DNA of 64,000 bases from Paenibacillus sp. J5C2022 (GTDB taxonomy: Bacteria > Bacillota > Bacilli > Paenibacillales > Paenibacillaceae). Position numbers and translations under genes: made by a program. Location: positions 1 to 64,000 of the forward strand of contig NZ_JAOQJC010000028.1 in assembly GCF_025567625.1 (NCBI RefSeq), in the 5' to 3' direction. The notes under the pieces are model-generated. The model ran no database searches. It saw only the letters and a list, made by a program, of their open reading frames with translations, and had not been told where the DNA came from. Positions 43,972 through 52,700 of this stretch are shown here, piece by piece (position 1 is the first letter of the stretch; every line of letters starts with the position of its first letter).

Positions 43972-45594
43972 CTATTGCTTGCTAATGACCGTAAAATGCT
44001 TGAAACGTCTAACCGCATAACCTTCCGGGGCCTGCTGCAAGGCATCGGAATTGTATAAAATATAGGCAGCATCCTCGTTCGGACGAAGCTCGGGAACTTG
44101 CTCGAACGCATATCGTCCGAATGACTCCACATGCCGAAAAGGGGCGTCCTCATGCATGTAGTTCACCGTAGCCAAAAAATCATGCGGATTGATCCGCTCA
44201 TAAAACAACACAAATATGTAGGGCATGTTCACCTTATTGGTGACATATATCTTTCCTTCCGTCGCTTGACTGGCATACCGAATCGAGTCTCCGAGAGATT
44301 CATAGAACATTGGACTGATTCTATCAGGGAATTCCTTGAAGTAGTTCACACTGAACGCCGCGAAAAAAAGGCAAAATGCCGCGATCGCTACGTAAGCCGC
44401 CCGCTTCACGTTCTTCCACGTCCAAAAAAGCCCGCTCGCCGCAAGCAAGACGGTCGGATAGAAAATAATATTGATTCTATTAATGTTCGTATCCGTTACC
44501 AGTGTCATCAGCAAGGCGGATAGAAACATCAATAAAATGAGAGCTGCAGCCACATTCTTCTCCTTCAAGGCCAGCTTGCCTGTGTATCCGATGCCGATCG
44601 CAATAAATGGCAGCGATATCGGATACAAATAACCGAATGCCGGAATGGCGTTCCAGAGCAAGCCGTCATGCCCCGTCACGTAAATATCCAGAAACTGCTG
44701 CAAGTGCTCTCCCGCCCTGTGAACAGCATCACTCCCAAATAGAGACGAAACCTGTTCAACCCTTGGCACCGTAAGCCGCGGGATCGTCATCAGACCGAGG
44801 TCGATGGCGGCTTGACCGCCCCGGTTAATCCATAGAAATAATAGAATAGGCAGCGTCAGAAACAGGATCGCTCCGCATTGCGCCAGAAGCACACAAAATT
44901 TCACCGTTCGAGTCACGCCAAGATAAATCGCGCCACCCAATAAAAATACCGGCACAACAAAATAGGAGGTGCCATAAGCGTACATGGACAGAGAGATGAG
45001 AACGCTGAAGCCAATCCACCAGCCTGCTCCGCCCTGCTTCAAAGCCTGCAGCAGGCATACGATGGCAAGAAGAACAAGCGTCGGAAACAGATTGGACTCA
45101 AGCGCCCACCTGGACATCATAATATGCCAGGGACAGATAACAATCAGGAAAATGCCTATGATAGCACCTTTCCCTCCACCCAAGGTCTCCTTCGCCAGCC
45201 AATACACCGCCCACATGCCCAGCAATCCGAAGATTAGGCTGACGGCTCGAATAGATCCTTCATGCAGGCCAAAGAGATAAATAAAGGGCATGGAGAAGTA
45301 GGCGTACAGGGCGTTCTGTCCGCTCCCCCACGCGATAAGATGCATCGGCAGAAAGCTGCCGTTCCGGTCAATGCCGTAATGAAGCAGCGCGTATGTATCG
45401 TACCCAATTGAAGCTTCATCCTGATTCAGCCCCGGAGGAACGTTGCCCCATGCGAATACCCTGACGAGCACCCCTGCAGCAAATAGTGCAGCCAGTAGCG
45501 GGTTGGCTCGCAGCCATTGCCAGCAGCCGGTCAACTGCCTCAACTCTCTTAACCCCTCCCTTGTAGGACAATTACAAACAATGCTATCTTCCAT
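43972..45594 (-). CDS. Membrane glycosyltransferase, GT39/ArnT-like
   Basis: This 540-residue protein has about eleven predicted membrane helices after a short cytoplasmic N-terminus (1-28), the loop motif PPGLNQDEASIGYDTYALLHYG with an acidic pair as in GT39/GT83 lipid-linked sugar transferases, and a C-terminal extracytoplasmic domain (about 440-540). It probably moves a sugar from a polyprenyl-phosphate donor to a cell-wall polymer or protein. It is a single gene beside the GNAT acetyltransferase, convergent with nothing. The acceptor is unknown. Confidence 0.82.
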   Translation of the reverse strand: MEDSIVCNCPTREGLRELRQLTGCWQWLRANPLLAALFAAGVLVRVFAWGNVPPGLNQDEASIGYDTYALLHYGIDRNGSFLPMHLIAWGSGQNALYAYFSMPFIYLFGLHEGSIRAVSLIFGLLGMWAVYWLAKETLGGGKGAIIGIFLIVICPWHIMMSRWALESNLFPTLVLLAIVCLLQALKQGGAGWWIGFSVLISLSMYAYGTSYFVVPVFLLGGAIYLGVTRTVKFCVLLAQCGAILFLTLPILLFLWINRGGQAAIDLGLMTIPRLTVPRVEQVSSLFGSDAVHRAGEHLQQFLDIYVTGHDGLLWNAIPAFGYLYPISLPFIAIGIGYTGKLALKEKNVAAALILLMFLSALLMTLVTDTNINRINIIFYPTVLLAASGLFWTWKNVKRAAYVAIAAFCLFFAAFSVNYFKEFPDRISPMFYESLGDSIRYASQATEGKIYVTNKVNMPYIFVLFYERINPHDFLATVNYMHEDAPFRHVESFGRYAFEQVPELRPNEDAAYILYNSDALQQAPEGYAVRRFKHFTVISKQ

Positions 45595-45634
45595 CTTACC
45601 CCAATGTCCCTATATATTCCATAGAAACTTAAAT

Positions 45635-45664
45635 AATCGTCTGAGGCTTAAGCCTCAGACGATT
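45635..45664 (-). terminator. Terminator overlapping the GNAT stop codon
   Basis: A 30-bp perfect palindrome (AATCGTCTGAGGCTT and complement) spans the last five codons and the stop of the acetyltransferase gene, followed by ATTTAAGTTT on the minus strand. Confidence 0.7.
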
Positions 45665-46223
45665 CAAATAGCTTTATCATGCGGATGTAGCGGCTGCCGC
45701 TCACGGTCAGCTCACCGTCATCCTTGTAGCCAGACCGTTGATAAAGCGAGTATGCCGCCGTATTGTCAGGCTCTACAATAAGTGATAATCTGCTGCAGCG
45801 CTTCTGCTCGCCCAGCCCTTCGAAGGCGGCAATTAAGCGCTTCGCAATTCCTTGTCCTCTGAAGCGTTCATCGACAGCTACAGCATCCAGGTAGTAGTCG
45901 CCCGGCTGGCATTCCATCGTCAGCTTGCCCCCTGCGCCTGGGCCGTATATGCTCTCCAGCCGTTCACGGAATTGCTGGTCCAGCTCATCGGCATCGTCGC
46001 CTCGGTAGCTGATAAGCATGCCTGCGATACGTCCGTCTCTGCGATCGACAATAATATTGCGATAGCTTATGCGATTATGCTCGTTTGCGTAGTCGCTCGC
46101 CAGCACCTCCCATGTCAGCTCATCGTCTTCCGTTCCCGACAGGGTGTATGCAATGGTACCGATCGCCGACAATATAAGCGGCAATACTTCATTTACGTCT
46201 TGTTGCTTCGCTGCTTCAATCAT
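45648..46223 (-). CDS. GNAT family N-acetyltransferase
   Basis: This 191-residue acetyltransferase has the acetyl-CoA motif VDERFRGQGIAKRLIAAF (R/QxxGxG/A) and EPDNTAAYSLYQRSGY, typical of GNAT enzymes; the N-terminal 90 residues carry ILSAIGTIAYTLSG. The ATG at 46223 is preferred because GTAGGGACAAC precedes it; an ATG 16 codons upstream has a poor site. The substrate is unknown. Confidence 0.9.
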   Translation of the reverse strand: MIEAAKQQDVNEVLPLILSAIGTIAYTLSGTEDDELTWEVLASDYANEHNRISYRNIIVDRRDGRIAGMLISYRGDDADELDQQFRERLESIYGPGAGGKLTMECQPGDYYLDAVAVDERFRGQGIAKRLIAAFEGLGEQKRCSRLSLIVEPDNTAAYSLYQRSGYKDDGELTVSGSRYIRMIKLFESSEA

Positions 46224-46351
46224 GTTGTCCCTACTTTCTGCATGATGCTGAATGCCTTCCTCCAATAACATAGCTCATCCGGAGAGCAGTCTCAAGTTCT
46301 CGACTCCTCATTGCGTAACTTCATTGTAAAACGCCTGACGGCGTCCTTCAC

Positions 46352-46490
46352 ACTTATTCCCGAATTCCAACTGAGGTTAGGTTACAGCTCACTATTCGCA
46401 AACTTTCCTGCCTCCAACCGAGGTCACATCGCCTGCAACCCGCCATTCGCCCACTTTCCTGCCTCTAATCGAGGTCACATTGCCTATAAA
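46352..46490. repeat. 51-bp repeat family, variant C (second locus)
   Basis: Two good units with a 51-bp period (ACTTTCCTGCCTC at 46402 and 46453, each with CGAGGTCACAT following) and one degenerate unit before them. The unit GAGGTCACATCGCCTGC is the same as at 498-600, 46 kb away. The rest of 46272-46680 holds only the fragment below. Confidence 0.75.
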
Positions 46491-46640
46491 CACCGTAATA
46501 ACGGTATCATCCTACCATATTCCTCCAGCAGCTTAACTTTATGCTTGTCTACAAAGCTATCCCATTGTTTATGTTCATCGAAGAAGATACAATTCAGAAT
46601 GTCCGTCTCTATATGCTTAACTTGCCAAAAATTAATCGAG
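46484..46640 (-). pseudogene. Possible remnant of an IS91-type transposase N-terminus
   Basis: The minus-strand translation contains VKHIETDILNCIFFDEHKQW followed by DSFVDKHKVKL, which resembles the first residues of IS91/IS801-type transposases (ILK-IFF---WD-FV-KH). It then stops, with no zinc-binding or catalytic region. It lies beside the variant C repeat and the terminator of the large lyase gene. This is only a weak resemblance over about 35 residues. Confidence 0.35.
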
Positions 46641-46680
46641 GCGGAAGACAACCTCACTCCCAAATTTAAAGTATGAAAAA

Positions 46681-46707
46681 GCCAGCCGACGTATGACGTC
46701 AACTGGC
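46681..46707 (-). terminator. Terminator of the large lyase gene
   Basis: GCCAGTTGACGTC and GACGTCGGCTGGC-type arms, followed by TTTTTC on the minus strand, 16 bp after the stop. Confidence 0.8.
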
Positions 46708-46722
46708 CTCTTCTCTATCGAA

Positions 46723-49700
46723 TTAGTTCTCTCTTTTCTCTAATGCTTCTACTACACGCAGCAATACGATGGTCGCTTCGGCTCTTGTCGCTTCACCTAG
46801 CGGATCGATGATGTTGTCGCCGCGTCCGTTCAACAAGCCAGCCTCAATCGCCGCAGCAAGCCAGCCTCTTGCCCACACGGGGATGTCACCGCTATCGGCG
46901 AATGGCAGCTCACCGTCATCTATTTCCTTCAAGTCTAGCGCTTTGGCAGCCATAACTGCCAGCTCCGCTCTTGTAATAAGCTTGTCTCCCTTGAAGGTAT
47001 TATCCTCATAGCCTCCGATGAAGCCATGTCTAATCGCTTTCGCGACGTCGCCAGCTGCCCATTCCGGCAGTTGATCCGCATCGTCGAATGCCAGCTCCGC
47101 TTCCTCCATAAGCCCTAATCCTCTTACGAGAAGAGCCGTGAATTGCATCCGGTTGATTTTCTGGTCCGGACGGAATTCTCCGCCTGGATATCCTTTAATA
47201 AATCCTAGCTTGACTGCTTTCTCTACAGCTTTCTGCGACCAATGCCCCTGCACATCGTTCAGCACAACATCTGAAGTTGGTATCGTTGTCGATTCCGGTG
47301 TCGGCGTCGGCTCTGGTGTCGGCTCTGGTGTCGATTCCGGTGTCGGCGTCGGCTCTGGTGTCGGCTCTGGTGTCGGCTCTGGTGTCGGTTCCGGTGTCGG
47401 TTCCGGTGTCGGTTCCGGCGTCGGTGTCGGTGTCGGTTCCGGCGTCGGTGTCGGTGTCGGTTCCGGCGTCGGTGTCGGTGTCGGCTCCGGTGTTGGCTCT
47501 GGTGTCGGTTCCGGTGTCGGCGTTGTATCCCGCTCCACAACATGAACGACGATTTCTTTAGTCGCTTCAATATTACCGGCCTTATCAATGGAACGGTATT
47601 GAACGACATGTTCACCAGCTTGTGTCAGCAGCAGCTCGTTGTCCGCCGGTACCTGCCACTTGCCTTCTCCCAGCCGGTACTCTGTCCGCAGCAGTCCCCA
47701 TCCCTGATGATTATCTTCTGCAGTAAAGCTCAGCGCAGCCTCTTCAATATAATTGCCGCTTCCATCGCTCTCACCTTCAACCTCAACCGATGTTGCAGGC
47801 GCAGTGTCTTCCTTCAGAACAATTTCCAGATAAGCCCCGTTCACACCGCCATCCTTCTCACGGCTATGGATGGATGCGTGCAGATGCGGCAGACTTACTT
47901 GACGCAAGCCAAAGCTAACAACGGCATCGTCTGCTCCAAGTTGTTCCTTCACATAAGAAGTAACATCGAAGTGACGCCAGCCTGGTTCCGTGAATGTCTT
48001 CACGTCAAGCGCATCTCCTTGCATCTGAGGCATATTATTGTAAGTCAGCACATTCTCCTGCCAACTGTCATCTTGAACCTGGAATACCCCGATGTCGGAT
48101 TGATTACCGTTGGTATCATTCGTCAATCCGTACGTATACAGCTTAACTTGATCAATTTCACCTGCAAAGCTGGACAAATCGAATTTCAGAAAAACTCTGC
48201 GATCCGTATATCCACTGCCATTGCGAAGGTTGAGATAGTTGTTGCCGCCAAAATTCTTGTCCGCTTCCGATCCGCCGAATCCTGCCGCATCGGCCGCTGC
48301 ATCGATTCTGCGCTTCGCGTCCTCGTCAGGCTCGAAATCTGTCTCGTCTGGCAGCTCTACATCAATATTCGGGTTGACCTTGAATGAGATGCTCTTGCTC
48401 TGACCGGCCAAGCCTCTTGTATTCACTTCGACTACGATGCTAGGAGAAGTTCTCAACACGTTAACGGCTTGATCCTTCTCTACAACATCTATCATTACGG
48501 CAGCCAATTCCACTTTAAGCGTATCTTGCGCTTGCGTAGGATCAGAGATAGACAACGTTACCTCATCGCCTTGCTTCTTCATCATGACGGATGCCGGACC
48601 GTAAGCGCGCAGCTTATCCAATTGTCCCGCTTCCCAGAAGTTCACGCCTGTGATGCCCAGTTCCTTCTCCTGAACAGCCTGGATGCTATCTGTGTTGCTC
48701 ACAACCTCAATGCCTGGATTGCTTGCATAAGCCGCTGTATCTTCCACATTTTTGGATGGGAGCAAGACGTATGCATAGTCTTCAGCCTCAGGCTTTGTGC
48801 CATGCTCGACAGCAAGACTTGCATAGTACTTGTTAATCGGATCAGTTAAGCCTTGCGGATGAATTTCACTCCATGCCCCTTCTCTTAACTCGCGCATAGC
48901 TTTGAGCTTCGTACCGCCGGGGAAATAGTAGCCGATATCCGCTCCTTCGTGCGTACCTGCCAGATGCGCCCATTGCACATCGTCGATGCGCTCCGTCCAT
49001 TCAGCATCGACAGATTGTTGAACCCCGTTAATCGTCAGTGCGTTGCTGCCTTCCTCATTCAGCATGCGGTTCTCCACAATCGTCTCCACTTGCTCGCCGT
49101 CGCTGCGTTTATCCTCCACGCTTATACCGGCGCCGAGCGCAACAATCTCATCGTCGAACATGAACCAGGACTTCTTGCCGCGCAATGTGCTGCCCGGAGG
49201 AGCTAGATCCATGCCGGAGATGCCGTACAGCCCGAGCTCGGAGCCGCCTACCCAGCTCTTGCCGGTCGTCTTCGAATTGGAGCGGATAAGTCCGTCCGAA
49301 GTGGTGCCTGGCAGACGAGATGCGTTCACAGTCGGCCAGAATTCGTTATGGAACTGATCGGAATCCGCATTGTACAGATACGTCATGCCGTCACCTGTAT
49401 ACCAGCCGCGTTTATGTTCGCCGTTAACGCCGCCTTCAAAGTTGGCGATGCGCGAAGAGGACATGCTGAGCCCGAATGTATACTGCTCGCGCTCGTGCAC
49501 GACGCGGTCCATCGCCGTGAACTGATGGTGCGACTCGCCCGCCTCAAGCGGTTCGATCGACGCATCGCTCATCAGCTGCTTATACTGCACGATTTCGTTA
49601 ATGCTCATACGCTCATAAGTATCCACTGTCGTCCCGTCATCCACTATCCATCTCTTCACAAGCTGTTTATAGTATTCCGACTTCCCTTCCGGCGCATAGT

Positions 49701-52700
49701 TCGCCAGACTGAGAATCGTCCACATCGGCTTGCGTGTATTGCGGAAGTATCGCGATACCGATCTGCCGCTCACCATCTCCATCATATGCCCCTGATGAAT
49801 AACCGGAATGAATGAATTGTCGATCCATTCCCATACATTCTGAAGATTGGGATCTTCGATCGGCCAAGGCGAATCACCAAGCAATACCATCAGCTTCTCG
49901 ATATTCGATAATAAAACGCCGCCATAACTCCCGGTATACGCCAAGTTCACGTGCTGGATGAACGATCCGTCACGGTAGAACCCGTCTCCGCTTGTCACAT
50001 ACGGGAAGACAGAGCCGATGGAGCCGCGGGCCTCCTCAATTCGAGCCTCGTCCTTGCCAAGCACGCCATGCAGCAGAACAATAAAGGCTTTGTCCAGCAG
50101 ATTGGCGCCCGTTTCCTTCAAGCCGGTTGAACCGTGCAGACGCTTGGTCGGGTCCGGTACATATCGGGTAAGCGCAGCTGAATAATTGTCCAGTTGCTCC
50201 TCCGACAGCTCATTGTACATTAAGGTAACGACTTCGGAATACGCGATTGGCGATCCAATCTCCCAATCCCACCAGTTGTTGTACATCGCTCTTGAAGGAT
50301 TGTAACGATTCGCGAACATCCAATCTATTCCGCTTAGAATATCATTCCTTAATTGCAGATCTCCGTGCAACCGGGTGCCTGGCGTCACATAAGCAACCGC
50401 CATATCCTTCAGTCGCTTGTAGGATTCCGTCACATCCCGTGAAGCAGTTGTACTGGCAAGATCCTCCCACAGATAAGTGCGATTCTCAGCCTTATTCATG
50501 GTGATCCATATTCCTGGAGTCTCCGGATCACTGCTCTTCACTTTCTCTGCATTGGCTGAGATAAGGGCAGCAATATCCGCATCCTCCGAATCGATATCCT
50601 CTCCGCCTGTCAAGTAATCGTACCACTTCTCCCGCAGTGCATCGAACTCGTCTTTCAACGTAATCTCCAAATACGGAGCTTTCACGCCGGCTTCATACTC
50701 CTTACTATAAATGGAGGCTGATGCGTTGGTCTGCGGAATAAGCCCGAAGCTGACTTGCTTCCCGGCATCTGACGCAAGCTGCTGCTGTACATAGGCTGTC
50801 ACGTCAACCGTCTGCCATGTATCCTGCCTTGGAAGCGCAATCCGTTGTTGTTCCCCATTCAGCATTATTTCTTTACCGATGGCAGGCTTGGTGTTCCACG
50901 TCAGAGTCTCCTCCGTCCAGTTGTCGTCAGCTACTTCATGTACAGCTGTATATGTTGCCGGCGCCATATTGCTGTCATTCGTTACGCCATTGACGTGAAG
51001 CTTCACCGATGCGATATCGCCCATCCATTCGTTCAGGTCGAATTTCAAGTAAATTTCGCGGAAATAATCGACTCCGCCTGTTCGAATGGCCATTTGAGTC
51101 GCCGATGCAAAATTCTTGTCGGCGTGCTTACCCGCATTGACATACACGTCGTCGCTCGCCACAACCTTCACGATATTGCTTGGTTCTTCAGTCGGGATCT
51201 CCAGATTTGTCGACTGAGCAGGATCGTAACGGAACTTCACGGTATGCGCAGCGCCAAGCGAGCCAGCCGTGTTCACCTCCAACTGGAGGAACGGCTCGGT
51301 CTGAACAACCGTAATCGTCTCATCCTTCTCCAGTTGCTCCAGCACGACTTTACCCAGATCGATAACAACCTTGTCTTGCTTCTGCGTAGGATCGGATATC
51401 GCAATCGTCAGCTCGTCTCCGGACTCCTTCACCATAACGGAAGCCGGCTGAGGAGCGCGTGCATACTTCACAGCCGCCGCTTCCCAGAAGTTGAAGCCCG
51501 CTATGCCTGTACCGGATTCCTGTACGGCGTGCACTTCCTCCGAATTGCTCCATACGGAGATGCCCGGATTGTGGCTGTACGCCTCCGTCTGCTCCTTGCT
51601 GCTGCCCGGCAGCAGCACGTACGCATAAGACTGTTCGTAAGGGTTCGTCCCGTGATCGAATGCCATGCTCAAGTAATGACGGGTAATGGGATCGGTAGAA
51701 CCGTTGCCGTTAATCTCGTTCCAGGACCCCGTACGCGCTTCCCGTTTGCCGGCAATCGCAGCAGTCTCCGGGAAGTAGTAACCGATGTCAGAGCCTGCAA
51801 CATTGCCCTCCAGATGAGCCCATTGCACTCCCTGCATCGCTTCCTCCCATCCTGGCGTATCCGGCTTCGCATCCCCGTTCACGGTGAACGCATTGGTACC
51901 GTCCTCATTCAATTGGCGGTTCTCCACAATCGTCTCGACTTTGCGGTTATCGCTGCCTGTAATATCAGAGCCAAGAGCGACAATTTCGTTATCGAACATG
52001 AACCAGGACTTCTTGCCTTCCAGCGAGCTCTTCGTGCTGCTCGCCAGCGAGAATGCCATGCCGCTCACGCCGTAGAGGCCATCCATTACAGTACCGCCGA
52101 CCCATGCTTTCGGATTCATATAACTGGCCCATGCTGCCGGCACCGGTCCATAGCCGTCTGTAGTCGTGCCCGGAAGCCGGAACATATCGACAGTCGGCCA
52201 ATACTGATTGTTGTATTGCTTCAGATCGTTATTGTACAGGCTTGTCATGCCCATACCGGTATACCAGCCTTTCTTGTTCTCCGTATTGCCGTATTCGAAT
52301 GCGGATATACGGTCGGAGAACAGGCTAAGTCCGAAGCCGTAACCCGGGCGCAAGTGAACCACACGGTCCATTGCGGCAAAGTTCTGATGCTTGACAAGCT
52401 CGCCTCTCGCCGCTACCGACGGGTCGTTCATAATGGATTTCAATATATTCATATCGTACAACGGCAAGCCGTCATAGTAATTTTCGAATGTCGTATCCGA
52501 GGATACCCACTCTTTAATCATCGCTTTGATTTTGACGGATTCCTCTTCAGGAGCCCCTTGCGTCAATCTCGCCAATGTGCGGATGACCGCACGTCCCGTC
52601 AGATGATCGGAATCCTTCTCCCTGGAAATGCTGCGCCCCTTCACCATATCCATCATGGCGCCTTTGTAAATAAGGCTCTCGAACACTTCCTCTACCCAGC

